Assembly: GCA_963733135.1 (NCBI GenBank) | Contig: CAVTBX010000008.1 | Span: 62,001 to 126,000 of the forward strand | From: CAVTBX01 sp963733135 | Lineage (GTDB): Bacteria > Actinomycetota > Thermoleophilia > Gaiellales > Gaiellaceae | Direction of reading: 5' to 3' | Length of the DNA stretch: 64,000 nt | Notes under the pieces: model-generated | The model's input: the letters and a program-made list of their open reading frames with translations, nothing else | Database searches by the model: none | What the model was told of the DNA's origin: nothing | Made by a program: the position numbers and the translations under genes | In this document: positions 22,868 through 31,627 of the stretch, piece after piece | How the letters are laid out: each line of letters opens with the position of its first letter | How positions within the stretch are numbered: position 1 is the first letter of the stretch

Positions 22868-24297
22868 CGGTCGTTCTCGACGGTCGCTCCCTCACCGTGG
22901 ACGAGGTGGTTCGGGTCGCGCGGGGCGGCGAGGACGTCGAGCTCGACCCGGGAGCAGTCGAGCGGATGAGCGCCTCGCGGGCTGTCGTAGAGCGGGCCGT
23001 CGAGCGCGGCGATCTCGTGTACGGGCTTACGACGGGAGTCGGTGTCCGGAAGAAGGTTCGGGTCGCCGCAGAGGACCTCGAGGAGTTCAACCGGCGGCTG
23101 ATCTTGAATCACCTGACGGCGAGCGGCCCGGACGCGTCTGCCGACGTGGTACGAGCGACCATGCTGCGGCTCGCGAACGGCTTCGCGCTCGGTTTCGCGG
23201 GCGTGAGGCCCGCTCTCGCGGAGCGGATGGTCGAAGCGCTGAACGCCGGCGACCTCCCCCGGATCAGGATGTTGGGCTCCCTCGGTCAGGCCGACCTGGC
23301 GCCGATGGCCGACCTGGCGCATGGGCTCCTCGGCGGCGAGGCGCCGGGAGCCAAGGAGGGCTTGGCGCTTCTCAACAACAACGCGTTCTCGACCGGGTTG
23401 GCAGCGCTCGCAATCGCCGACGCGCGGCGCCTCCTCCGCACCCTCGACGTGGCTGGGGCCCTCGACCTCGAGGCGTTTGCGGCGAACCTGACACCGGTCC
23501 ACCTGCGGGTCGCCGAGGCGCGGCCGTACCCGGGCCTGCGCGACGCTCTGACTCGGCTTCGGACGCTTCTCGAGGGCAGCTCGCTCTGGGAAGAGGGAGC
23601 CGCGCGGAACCTTCAGGATCCATTGGTGTTCCGGTGCCTGCCCCAGGTTCAGGGCGCCGGCCTCGACGCACTCAGGTTCGCCGAGAGCGTCCTCGCGGTC
23701 GAGTTGAACGCGTCGCAGGAGAACCCGCTCGTGCTCGTCGACGAAGATCGGATCGTCTCGGTGTCGAACTTCGACGTCCTGCCGCTCGCTGCCACGCTCG
23801 ACTTTCTCCGAGTCACCTTCGCCTCCGTCCTGACGAGCGCGAACGAGCGATTGGTCAAGCTCCTCGAGTTCCCGCTCTCCGGCCTGCCCGAAGGGCTCGC
23901 CGTCGAGCGGGGCCTGGCCGAGGACTCGCTCGCCGAGTTCGGCGTGGCCGGGCAGGCGCTCGTCGCGGAGGCGCGCCTGCTGGCGCAACCGGTGTCGTTC
24001 GAGGTCGCGAGCACGTCGCACGCGGAAGGCATCGAGGATCGCATGACGATGGCGCCCCTGGCGGGACGGCGGCTCGCCGAGCAGGTCGAGCTGGGAGAGC
24101 GGATCGCCGCGATCGAGCTCGTCGTGGCCGCCCAGGCCTTCGACCTGCGCGAGGACGCTCGACTGGGAGCGGGCACCGGCCAGGCTCGGGATCTCGTTCG
24201 CGAGCGGATTCCGTTCTCGGGGCGCGGCGACCCGATCCCGGCGGATCTCGAGGCCGTGCGGTCGGCGATCCGCGACGGCCTCTTCGCGGAGCTCTAG
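22864..24297 (+). CDS. Aromatic amino acid lyase (HutH/PAL) family protein lacking the MIO triad
   Basis: 477 residues from GTG 22864. Fold-wide motifs of HutH/PAL are kept: YGLTTGVG (53-60), LLNNNAFSTGLAAL, QDPLVFRCLPQVQG and SQENPLVLVDEDR. The Ala-Ser-Gly triad that cyclises to the MIO electrophile, normally in GSVGASGDLAPLA, is replaced by GSLGQADLAPMA (138-149), one residue shorter. The Tyr of the usual QDPYSLRC is also Leu here. It therefore cannot make MIO and probably does not deaminate histidine or phenylalanine by the normal route. The TAG stop lies in the inverted-repeat element that follows. Confidence 0.88.
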   Translation: MTVVLDGRSLTVDEVVRVARGGEDVELDPGAVERMSASRAVVERAVERGDLVYGLTTGVGVRKKVRVAAEDLEEFNRRLILNHLTASGPDASADVVRATMLRLANGFALGFAGVRPALAERMVEALNAGDLPRIRMLGSLGQADLAPMADLAHGLLGGEAPGAKEGLALLNNNAFSTGLAALAIADARRLLRTLDVAGALDLEAFAANLTPVHLRVAEARPYPGLRDALTRLRTLLEGSSLWEEGAARNLQDPLVFRCLPQVQGAGLDALRFAESVLAVELNASQENPLVLVDEDRIVSVSNFDVLPLAATLDFLRVTFASVLTSANERLVKLLEFPLSGLPEGLAVERGLAEDSLAEFGVAGQALVAEARLLAQPVSFEVASTSHAEGIEDRMTMAPLAGRRLAEQVELGERIAAIELVVAAQAFDLREDARLGAGTGQARDLVRERIPFSGRGDPIPADLEAVRSAIRDGLFAEL

Positions 24298-24398
24298 GAG
24301 GTTTGGCGAAGATGGTCGTCGTTGCCTGGTCGTACGCTTCCGCGTCTAGCTTCAGCGCAAGGACGCAGGGAGCGTCCGTGCCCGCCAGACCTTCCTAA
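24294..24398. repeat. MITE-like inverted-repeat element, copy 2 (105 bp)
   Basis: Left end CTAGGAGGTTTGGCGAAG (24294 on) and right end complementing TTAGGAAGGTCTGG (24398 backwards) form an imperfect terminal inverted repeat. Internal TCGTTGCCTGGTCGT and CAAGGACGCAGGGAGCG match the minus strand of the 2057-2224 element. Both ends contain the stop codons of the flanking convergent genes: TAG 24295-24297 (lyase) and TAG 24397-24395 (binding protein). Confidence 0.78.
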
Positions 24399-25348
24399 CT
24401 CCCGAGGAGGCCGTTCGTCTGGAGGAACGCGCGGGCGACCTCCGCTTCCGGCCGCTCCTCCAGGAACACCGCCTGGTTCATTTCGATCATGGCAGCGTTC
24501 GTGAGCAGAGCGTTGACTTCGTCGACGATGTCCATGAAGGCAGCCCCGCCGAGCTCGTCGAGCTTCGCGCTGTCGACGACGAGTGCGACATGCTGGTACC
24601 CGAAGAGCCCTTCGGGATCCTCGAGGACGACGTACCGGTTCGAGGCGAGCTGGGCATCGGTCGAAAAGACGTTGATCGTGTCCACGGTGCCGTCGTCGAG
24701 CGCCTCGTACGTGATCCCCTGCGGGAGTGCGACGAACTCCGCGTTGGTGAGCCCGTAGACCTCCTCCATGCCGCGGAGACCCTGGAAGCGGCTTTCGAAC
24801 TCGGGCCGGGCGCCGAGCGTGAAGTTCTCGAGGTCGACGAGGTCGGCGACTGTTCTGAGGCCGTTCGCTTCCGCGAACTCGGTGATCGTCCCGATCGCGT
24901 CCACGTTCTCGAAGGGCGTTGCCGAGGAGATGATCTGGCCTCGCTCGGCGTAAAACTTCTGCGCGCGGTCGAATGTTTCGTCGGCGCTCGACACGGGTTC
25001 CTGCTCACCCGCGACGACGGAGACCGCAACCCCGAGGTACTCGGGATACGCGTCGATCTCACCGCTCGTGAGCGCGTCATCGACGACTTCCGTGGCGCCG
25101 ATGTTCTTGTTCAGGTTCACCGTGAAACCCCGGGCCTCGAGGGCCTGGGCATACAGCTCGCCGAGGATGAACTGCTCGGGGAAGTCCTTCGTCCCAATCG
25201 TCACCGCGGGAGTGCCCGCCCCCGGCAACTGGCCTTCGCCGTTCGAGCTTCCGTCTCCGCCGCACGCGGCCGACGCTAGGACGACCACGAACGTCGACAA
25301 CACAGCGCGCGCCGTCCCGACCACGTGTCTTCGCGAGAGATGCTCCAT
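24395..25348 (-). CDS. Glycine betaine/osmoprotectant ABC transporter substrate-binding lipoprotein (OpuBC/OsmF-like)
   Basis: 317 residues from ATG 25348, Shine-Dalgarno GGAG. Signal and lipobox: VLSTFVVVLASAACGG. The mature protein has the OpuAC-type fold: VTIGTKDFPEQFILGELYAQ, NIGATEVVDDALTSGEIDAY, LPQGITYEALDDGTVDTINV. It captures a quaternary amine or similar solute outside the cell. No permease or ATPase gene is adjacent, so it is an orphan in this window. Confidence 0.88.
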   Translation of the reverse strand: MEHLSRRHVVGTARAVLSTFVVVLASAACGGDGSSNGEGQLPGAGTPAVTIGTKDFPEQFILGELYAQALEARGFTVNLNKNIGATEVVDDALTSGEIDAYPEYLGVAVSVVAGEQEPVSSADETFDRAQKFYAERGQIISSATPFENVDAIGTITEFAEANGLRTVADLVDLENFTLGARPEFESRFQGLRGMEEVYGLTNAEFVALPQGITYEALDDGTVDTINVFSTDAQLASNRYVVLEDPEGLFGYQHVALVVDSAKLDELGGAAFMDIVDEVNALLTNAAMIEMNQAVFLEERPEAEVARAFLQTNGLLGS

Positions 25349-25495
25349 CGTCTCCGGCCGCCGGGTCTCGCCGACCGCGCCGCCCGCGGATCTTACGCCC
25401 CACGGAGCGCAACTCACGCCGCCAGGCGGAACGCCGGGCACGACAACGGCGCACGCCCCACCCTGGGTGGGGGAGCGGGCCACCCGCCTCCCGGC

Positions 25496-25555
25496 GTGAG
25501 CGTATCGCCGAAATCCGCGCGTGTCAGTGCCGGATTGTGACGAGAGCGTGCCGAT
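25496..25555. repeat. Dispersed ~60-bp hairpin repeat, copy 1
   Basis: GTGAGCGTATCGCCGAAATC then CGCGCGTGTCAGTGCCGGAT then TGTGACGAGAGCG. It aligns along its length with 36101-36160 and with the complement of 45918-45984. The stem that is CCGCGC/GCGCGG in the other copies is partly decayed here. It lies in the 294-base gap between two divergent genes; I see no riboswitch or other element in the remainder of that gap. Confidence 0.75.
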
Positions 25556-25642
25556 TCGCCATCTTGCGCGTCCCTGTCGCGCCCGAGTCGGGGAGCGCTC
25601 GGCTCTTGCACGTGAGTTCCGGACGAAGGATCCTGGCTCGCC

Positions 25643-26512
25643 ATGGCGACCTTCGACGTGCACCAGCATCTGTGGCCCGAGGAGCTCATGGATGCGCTCG
25701 CCGATCGCACGTCACCCCCGCGCCTGGATGGCTCTACGCTCATTCTTGACGCCGAGGGGGAGTTTCCGTTCGATCCGACGGAGCACAAGCTCGATCACCG
25801 GTTCTTGGACATGGATCGCGACGGTACGGAGGTCGCCGTCATCTCGCTCCAACCGACACTCGGGGTCGAGGAGCTACCCAGCGTCGAGCGCGAGCCGCTG
25901 CTCGCCGCCTGGCACGAGGGCGCACGCCGCCTCGTCGACGCTGGAGGAGGCCGGCTCCGCGCGCTCGCGTCGGGTGCGTGCCTGCCGGGATTCGCCGGAA
26001 CGTGTGTCCCCGCGTCGAGCGTCGTCGAGGGCGGCGCCGATCTCGATCGGCTCGTGCGCCAGCTCATCGAGGAACGCCAGGTTCTGTTCGTCCACCCCGG
26101 ACCGGGACGCCCGCCGAGCGGCGCTCTCCCCTGGTGGAGCGCCGTAGCCGACTACACAGCGCAGATGCAGACTGCCTATCTCGCTTGGCTTGTACGAGGC
26201 GCGCGTGGTGATCCTCGGCCTCCAACGATCTTCGCGATTCTCGCCGGTGGAGGGCCTTTTCAGCTCGAGCGTCTCGGCACGCGCGGGGGAGACCCCGGCC
26301 TCGGACTGGATCCGGACGTGTTCCTTGAGGTCTCGTCATACGGTCGCCATGCGATCGAGCTGTGCCACTCGACGTTCGGGGCTCGACAGCTCCTCTACGG
26401 CAGCGATCGACCCGTGATCGACCCAGAGACGACACTACGAGCAGTCCGTTCATTGGGAGGTTCCTTCGAGACCGTGATCCGCGAAGAGAACGCACTGCTC
26501 TTGTTCGGATGA
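25643..26512 (+). CDS. Amidohydrolase-family (amidohydro_2-like) hydrolase
   Basis: 289 residues starting MATFDVHQHLWPEELMDALA: the DxHxH metal motif (D5, H7, H9 region) at the end of the first barrel strand. A later VLFVHPGPG strand carries a further metal His and LLYGSDRPVIDPET matches the catalytic-Asp strand of this TIM-barrel family (GSDxP). Probable decarboxylase or hydrolase of a small organic acid. It overlaps the next PLP enzyme gene by ATGA. Confidence 0.85.
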   Translation: MATFDVHQHLWPEELMDALADRTSPPRLDGSTLILDAEGEFPFDPTEHKLDHRFLDMDRDGTEVAVISLQPTLGVEELPSVEREPLLAAWHEGARRLVDAGGGRLRALASGACLPGFAGTCVPASSVVEGGADLDRLVRQLIEERQVLFVHPGPGRPPSGALPWWSAVADYTAQMQTAYLAWLVRGARGDPRPPTIFAILAGGGPFQLERLGTRGGDPGLGLDPDVFLEVSSYGRHAIELCHSTFGARQLLYGSDRPVIDPETTLRAVRSLGGSFETVIREENALLLFG

Positions 26513-27426
26513 CCGAGAGCGTGGCGACGCCCCTCGACCGCGCGCCCACGCAGCTCGCCGGCGATTGGGATCTCTGGCTCAAGCGGGAGGACACGCACGA
26601 GCTCGGGTCTTTCAAGTGGCGTGGAGCGCTGCCTGCCCTCGTCGGCTTCCAAGCGGGCGGAGCCACCGCGGTGGTCACCGCCTCCACCGGCAACCACGCG
26701 GCGGCCACGGCCTGGGCAGCGGCGCGAGTCGGGCTCGGCGCGATCGTCTTCGTCCCCGAGACGGCGAGCGCCACAAAGCTCGCGCTCGTCCGCTACCTGG
26801 GAGGCGAGATCCGGTCGGTTGGACGCGACCTCGACGAGGCAAAGGACGTCGCGCAGGCCCATGCAGACAGCGCCGGGCTCCCGTTCTTCGAGGATGGCGC
26901 CGAGGAGGCTCAGTACAACGGATATCGGTCGATCGCGGCCGAGATCCTCGCGCAACTCGCGACGCCGCCGGGTGCGGTTCTCGTCCCGGTGGGGAACGGG
27001 GCGCTCCTGGGCGGGATCGGCCTCGAGCTCTGCGAGCGGTGCCCGTCCGTCGACCGCATCGGCGTCGCGGCGACGGCAGCGCCCGTCATGGTCGAGAGCT
27101 GGGAGGCGGGCCGCCCGCTCGTGTCCGACCGCGCGGACACGTTCGCAGACGGGCTCGCTGTCAGGGTCGCGATCCCGTTCGCTGTCTCGGTGCTCGGGGA
27201 GGTCGCAAGCCGGATGCTCCTGGTCTCGGAACGGGCGATCGCTAACGCGGTTGGAGCCTTCGCGGCCACCGGCATTCGCGTGGAGGGTGCAGCGGGTGCC
27301 GCGCTCGCCGCACTCGACCAGTTGGAACCTCGTGCCGATCCCATCGTGATCATCGTCACGGGTCGCAACGTGGATGACGACCTCCACAGCCGAGCGGTGC
27401 AAGCTCCCGAGACCTTCGGCGCCTGA
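26509..27426 (+). CDS. PLP-dependent threonine dehydratase-like (fold type II) enzyme
   Basis: 305 residues. PLP lysine in HELGSFKWRGALPAL (S-F-K), the Asn of TASTGNHAAATAWAA contacts PLP, and the Gly-rich PVGNGALLGGIG binds the phosphate. This is the core of threonine/serine dehydratases without a regulatory ACT domain. It probably deaminates a hydroxy amino acid, but racemase or ammonia-lyase activity is possible. Coupled to the amidohydrolase gene. Confidence 0.88.
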   Translation: MTESVATPLDRAPTQLAGDWDLWLKREDTHELGSFKWRGALPALVGFQAGGATAVVTASTGNHAAATAWAAARVGLGAIVFVPETASATKLALVRYLGGEIRSVGRDLDEAKDVAQAHADSAGLPFFEDGAEEAQYNGYRSIAAEILAQLATPPGAVLVPVGNGALLGGIGLELCERCPSVDRIGVAATAAPVMVESWEAGRPLVSDRADTFADGLAVRVAIPFAVSVLGEVASRMLLVSERAIANAVGAFAATGIRVEGAAGAALAALDQLEPRADPIVIIVTGRNVDDDLHSRAVQAPETFGA

Positions 27427-27452
27427 GTGATGTTCGCGATGTCGCCGAGCCC

Positions 27453-28307
27453 TTACATGGCGACCACCGCCCGGTAGACGCCGTCCGCGGACGCGACCAG
27501 CCCGGCCAGCTCCAACTCGACGAGCGCGGCCCCGACCTCTGCGCTCGTTCGACCTGACGCTCGGGTCAGCCCGTCGGCCTCTCGCGCCTCATCCGTGACG
27601 AGCGCGAGTACGTCTTTGGCCATGGCCGAGAGGGACGGCTGAGCGCGAGCAACAGGCTCGATCCCGAGCGTTTCGAGCACGTCCGTGATTCGGAGCATCG
27701 GCGTGGCGCCCTGTCTGAGAAGGTCGTTACTCCCCGCTGACAGCCCCGACGTGATCTCACCGGGTACTGCGAAGACCTCACGTCCGAGCTCGAGGGCGAA
27801 GTCCGCAGTGATAAGAGCTCCGGATCGGGCACGTGCCTCGACGACCACGGTCGCGGCGCAGAGCCCGGCCACAATTCGGTTTCGCGCCGGGAACCGCCAT
27901 GGCGCCGGCTCCGTGCCGGGCGGGTATTCCGAGACGATCTCGCCGGCAGCCGTGATGCGTGCCGCCAGCTCCGAATGACGTCGCGGATAGTCCCGATCGA
28001 TCCCGCAACCGAGGACTGCCACGGTCCTGCCACCTGCTTCCAAGGCACCGCGATGCGCTTCACCATCGACACCGCGGGCCAGGCCGCTCACCACGACGAC
28101 GCCGGCTGCCGCAAGCTCTCGCCCAAGCATTCGCGCCACCTGGGCGCCGTAGGAGGAACAGCTTCGAGCCCCGACGACTGCTACGGCAAGCTCGCGGAGG
28201 ACCTCAGGCGCCCCTCCGCGCAGATACAGCTGCGGGGGAGGATCGTAGAGCTGCTCGAGCAGCGGCGGGAAGGCCGGCTCGCGGCGCCTGACGACGGCAT
28301 GCGTCAC
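27453..28307 (-). CDS. dprA: DNA processing protein DprA/Smf
   Basis: 284 residues. Rossmann-like DprA core: VAVVGARSCSSYG, VVVSGLARGVDGEAHRGALE, TVAVLGCGIDRDYPRRHSEL, and the loop YPPGTEPAPWRFPARNRIVA. The C-terminal ~65 residues form a winged helix (SAEVGAALVELELAGLVASA). It loads RecA on incoming single-stranded DNA. Overlaps comM by ATGA, the usual comM-dprA pairing. Confidence 0.96.
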   Translation of the reverse strand: MTHAVVRRREPAFPPLLEQLYDPPPQLYLRGGAPEVLRELAVAVVGARSCSSYGAQVARMLGRELAAAGVVVVSGLARGVDGEAHRGALEAGGRTVAVLGCGIDRDYPRRHSELAARITAAGEIVSEYPPGTEPAPWRFPARNRIVAGLCAATVVVEARARSGALITADFALELGREVFAVPGEITSGLSAGSNDLLRQGATPMLRITDVLETLGIEPVARAQPSLSAMAKDVLALVTDEAREADGLTRASGRTSAEVGAALVELELAGLVASADGVYRAVVAM

Positions 28308-29767
28308 GTGGCGCCCCCGAGCTCCGCCGGCGTTCGGTAGGCGAGGGCTTCGGCCAGGTGTTCGGCCTCGACGGACGGGCAGTCCGCGAGAGCAGCAATC
28401 GTCCTGGAGACGCGACTAACGCGAGCTCTGCCTCGACCGGAGAGCGGCAGCGTATCGACCGCACGAGCGAGGAGCCCCGAAGCAGCTTCTGAGAAGGGGA
28501 CTTCGGATGCTTCGAGACGTTCTCGGGCCTGGATAACCCGCGTACGCACAGGGTCAGAGCTCTCGCTCCGATCGGTTGCGAACTCCTGTGAGCGTGCGCG
28601 CGGAACGCTCAGCACGAGGTCGAACCGGTCGATGAGCGCCCGCGAGACCTTCTCGCGGTAGGCGGACAGCCGTTGTGGCGAACACGCACACTCGATACCC
28701 GGATCGCCGCGCGCGCCGCAGGGACAGAGGTTCATCGTGCCCACGAGCACGAGTCGGGCCGGAAAAAGGAGCCGACCTGTTGTCCGGGCGATCGCGACCG
28801 TTCCGTCCTCGAGCGGCTGGCGCAGCGCCTCGAGAGCGGGCCGTGCGAACTCGGCGAGCTCATCGAGCAGGAGGACACCGTGATGGGCGAGGGTCACCTC
28901 CCCGGGCCTTGGCGGCGAGCCGCCGCCGATGATCGCCGCCGCGGACGCTGTGTGATGCGGGGCGCGAAAGGGCGGCTCCTCCACGACGCCGTGGCCGGAC
29001 GGCAAGAGGCCGGCTATCGAATGGATTCGTGTGACCTCGAGCGCGTCTGCTCTCGAGAGCGGAGGCAGGACACCGGGCAACCGGCGCGCGAGCATCGTCT
29101 TGCCGGTGCCCGGAGGTCCGCCGAGCAGCAGGTTGTGGCGGCCTGCCGCCGCGATCTCGAGGGCACGCCGGGCGCGCTCCTGCCCTCGAACGTCCCGCAG
29201 GTCGGCCGCGATACCACGCGACGCCGCGGCCGTGTGTTCCTCGACGGGCGGAGGGCGAAAGCTTCCACGTAGGTAGGCGCCTGCTTCGGCCAGGTGCCGG
29301 ACGGGCACCGGTTCGATGCCTCCGAGGGCCGCTTCGGCGGCCGACTCAGTCGGGCAGATGAGGCGGTCGAGCCCGGCCCGCCGCGCCGCCTCCGCCGCGA
29401 CCAGGACACCGGGAACGGGCCTGAGCCTGCCGTCGAGGGCAAGCTCGCCGATCGCGGCGTGCTGGGCGAGCAGCTGCGGCGGGACCTGATGAGACGCTGC
29501 GAGCACGGCCAATGCGATCGGAAGGTCGAACCCCGAGCCCTCCTTCCGAAGTCCCGCCGGTGCGAGGTTGACGGTGATCCGCCGCATGGGCCACTCGAGC
29601 TCGGCGCTGGCGATTCCACTTCTGACGCGCTCCTTCGCCTCCTGGCATGCCTTGTCGGGAAGCCCAACGATCGCGAACGCCGGGACGCCGCGTTGCAGGT
29701 GCGCTTCGACCTCTACGGGCCGAGCTTCAAGGCCGACGAGGGCATGGGTGACGGCTCGTGCGAGCAC
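28304..29767 (-). CDS. comM: YifB/ComM family AAA+ Mg-chelatase-like ATPase
   Basis: 487 residues: an N-terminal Lon-like substrate domain (VPAFAIVGLPDKACQEAKER), then the AAA+ core with Walker A GGPPGTGKTMLARRLPG and Walker B LLLDELAEF, and a C-terminal domain with C-x-C-G Cys residues (NLCPCGARGDP). ComM helicases extend branch migration during natural transformation. It pairs with dprA, as is widespread. Confidence 0.95.
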   Translation of the reverse strand: MLARAVTHALVGLEARPVEVEAHLQRGVPAFAIVGLPDKACQEAKERVRSGIASAELEWPMRRITVNLAPAGLRKEGSGFDLPIALAVLAASHQVPPQLLAQHAAIGELALDGRLRPVPGVLVAAEAARRAGLDRLICPTESAAEAALGGIEPVPVRHLAEAGAYLRGSFRPPPVEEHTAAASRGIAADLRDVRGQERARRALEIAAAGRHNLLLGGPPGTGKTMLARRLPGVLPPLSRADALEVTRIHSIAGLLPSGHGVVEEPPFRAPHHTASAAAIIGGGSPPRPGEVTLAHHGVLLLDELAEFARPALEALRQPLEDGTVAIARTTGRLLFPARLVLVGTMNLCPCGARGDPGIECACSPQRLSAYREKVSRALIDRFDLVLSVPRARSQEFATDRSESSDPVRTRVIQARERLEASEVPFSEAASGLLARAVDTLPLSGRGRARVSRVSRTIAALADCPSVEAEHLAEALAYRTPAELGGAT

Positions 29768-29785
29768 GTCTCGAACGTACGCCGT

Positions 29786-29826
29786 AAATCATCATGCGTG
29801 GTGCACGGAATGTGACGATTTCTGCG
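29786..29826. repeat. Possible decayed copy of the ~60-bp hairpin repeat
   Basis: AAATCATCATGCGTGGTGCA followed by CGGAATGTGACGATTT resembles AAATCCGCGCGTGTGGTGCG followed by CGGAACTGTGCCGA of the better copies. It lies just upstream of comM. Similarity is short, so this is tentative. The remaining bases to 29991 hold nothing I can name. Confidence 0.35.
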
Positions 29827-29991
29827 CGCCTTGTGACGGATCTCGTACGGGCTGCCCGTCGAGCCCTGAACGTCCCAGGATTCGCGCGCGTAAGGCGCTC
29901 CCAGCCTCCTCCCCTGCGTCGAGCCTACTTCGGAGATTCGTACGTGTGGCGCGCGAGGTGCCCCAGGGCTGTCGCGAACAGGTACCGACTC

Positions 29992-30354
29992 TCACACGTC
30001 GAGGGGCATGCGCTCGATCCGACCGTCAGGTCTGACGGCCACCGCCTCGAAGGCGATCTCGAGCTCGAGCAGCTCGGGCCTCCGGGCGAGCCAGGCCTCG
30101 GCGGCGCGGCGGACGCGGCGGGCCTTCTCGGGGCCGACAGCCTCCGAGGGGTCTCCAAACCCGGTTCCGCTGCGGGCCTTGACCTCCGCGAATACGAGCC
30201 GCTTGCCGCGCCGGACTACGATGTCGAGCTCGTTTCCGCCGGCGCGAGCGTTTGCGGCTACGACGACCCAGCCTCGGAGCCTGTAGTGAAGCCTGACGCG
30301 GCGCTCGGCTCTAGGCCCGAGCCGGCTCGGGCTGGCGCGTTTCGTCCGTCGCAT
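29992..30354 (-). CDS. yraN: UPF0102/YraN family endonuclease-like protein
   Basis: 120 residues from ATG 30354, overlapping the rnhB 3' end by 44 bases. The family core is clear: LGPRAERRVRLHYRLRGWVV, then GNELDIVVRRGKRLVFAEVK, giving the restriction-like ELD...EVK active-site signature. Function unproven, usually next to rnhB as here. No later canonical start upstream of the core was seen. Confidence 0.9.
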   Translation of the reverse strand: MRRTKRASPSRLGPRAERRVRLHYRLRGWVVVAANARAGGNELDIVVRRGKRLVFAEVKARSGTGFGDPSEAVGPEKARRVRRAAEAWLARRPELLELEIAFEAVAVRPDGRIERMPLDV

Positions 30355-30997
30355 AGCAGAGCGCCTGGAACGAGCGCCGATGGATCTCGCTCGGTCCCCG
30401 CACCCGGACGACCGCCGAGTGTCCCGGGGTGATGTACCCGACGTGCGACGCGAATCCGTAGTGGGGAAAGACAGCGTCCAGGCGCCGCATCGTCCGGTCG
30501 CGGACGACCTTCGCGACGATGGACGCCGCAGCGATCGCCGCGCTTCGCTCGTCCCCGTCGACGACCGCCTGGTGCTTCGGCGCCAGCGGACCGAGACGGA
30601 ACCCGTCGACCAGGCACGCCTCGGCCGGCGGCGCAAGAGCGGCCAGCGCCTCCCGCAGCCCACGCAGGTTCGACCGGTGCAACCCGTCCCGGTCGATCGT
30701 CGTTGCCGGGATCACCCTCACCGAGATGCGCTCGGCGCAGCAGGCAATCGCCCGAAAGAGCGTCTCACGACCCTCGTGGGAGACCTGCTTCGAGTCGTTC
30801 AGGAGCCCGAGCGGCCGAACCGCATGGTCGCGCAGCTTCGCGTAGTCGAAGAGCACACCAGCAACGACGAGCGGCCCCGCCAAGCTGCCGCGGCCCGCCT
30901 CGTCCGCGCCGGCGACGTACCGAACCCCGAGCCGTCGATCGAACGCGAGGAGCTTCTGGCCGGTACGACGCACGGGAAAGAGGATAGTCCCCGACAC
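30311..30997 (-). CDS. rnhB: Ribonuclease HII
   Basis: 228 residues. Active-site Asp-Glu in VAGADEAGRGSLAGPLVVAG (D32, E33), further acidic residue in ACLVDGFRLGPL, and ERSAAIAAASIVAKVVRDRT with the conserved S-I-x-AK motif. It removes misincorporated ribonucleotides from DNA. The window therefore carries both RNase H types. First gene of rnhB-yraN; comM follows after a gap. Confidence 0.96.
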   Translation of the reverse strand: MSGTILFPVRRTGQKLLAFDRRLGVRYVAGADEAGRGSLAGPLVVAGVLFDYAKLRDHAVRPLGLLNDSKQVSHEGRETLFRAIACCAERISVRVIPATTIDRDGLHRSNLRGLREALAALAPPAEACLVDGFRLGPLAPKHQAVVDGDERSAAIAAASIVAKVVRDRTMRRLDAVFPHYGFASHVGYITPGHSAVVRVRGPSEIHRRSFQALCYATDETRQPEPARA

Positions 30998-31047
30998 CGG
31001 ATGGTCAGCCTGACGTCACCCTCTCAGCCCGCTATCGACGCAGAACC

Positions 31048-31608
31048 GTGACGAACGAAGCCATCCCAGTGCTCGAGACATCGCGCCTACGCCTCCGCGC
31101 GTTTCGCGACGGCGACCTGGAGCCCTTCGCCCGCCTGAACGCCGACCCGCGCGCGATGCGCCACATGGGCCGCGGCCCGATGAGCCTCGACGAGACGAAG
31201 GCCCAGCTCGAACGCTTCCAAGCCCACTGGGACGAGCACGGCTTCGGCCTGTGGGCGATCGAGTCGCGCGAGACCGGTGAGTTCCTCGGCCGTACGGGCG
31301 TGAGCTACCACGCAATGTGGCCCGACGATCCCGAAGTTGGCTGGTCTCTAGACCCGAGGGTCTGGGGCCGTGGCCTGGCCACCGAGGCCGGCGAAGCCGC
31401 ATCCCGCTACGGCTTCGAGACCCTGAACGCACCCCGACTCGTCAGCATCTGCACGCCTGAGAACAGAGCCTCGCGCCGAGTAATGCAGAAACTCGGTTTC
31501 AGATACCACACGACCAGAACCTACGAACCGCTAGGCCTAGACCTCTGGATCCACGTCGTCGAGCGCGGCGGGCTACGCCCGGCGCGTCCCAGAAACGACC
31601 GCGGCTAG
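31048..31608 (+). CDS. GNAT acetyltransferase (RimJ/RimL type)
   Basis: 186 residues from GTG 31048. TSRLRLRAFRDGDLEPFARL is the RimL-type N-terminus; GWSLDPRVWGRGLATEAGEA is motif A with the acetyl-CoA-binding R/Q-x-x-G-x-G/A loop, and SICTPENRASRRVMQKLGFR is motif B. Acetylates an amino group of protein or small molecule. It is inserted on the opposite strand into the otherwise minus-strand rplS-rnhB block. Confidence 0.9.
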   Translation: MTNEAIPVLETSRLRLRAFRDGDLEPFARLNADPRAMRHMGRGPMSLDETKAQLERFQAHWDEHGFGLWAIESRETGEFLGRTGVSYHAMWPDDPEVGWSLDPRVWGRGLATEAGEAASRYGFETLNAPRLVSICTPENRASRRVMQKLGFRYHTTRTYEPLGLDLWIHVVERGGLRPARPRNDRG

Positions 31609-31627
31609 CCGTCCCCAACGCGAATCG

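Noticed and set aside
24294..24398. Insertion sequence with its own transposase
   Set aside because: The element is only 105 bp and has no coding frame; the same holds for the 168-bp copy.
25349..25560. Possible c-di-AMP or other riboswitch upstream of the OpuBC-like gene
   Set aside because: GC-rich hairpins are present but none of the conserved cores I know fit; a dispersed repeat explains part of the region.
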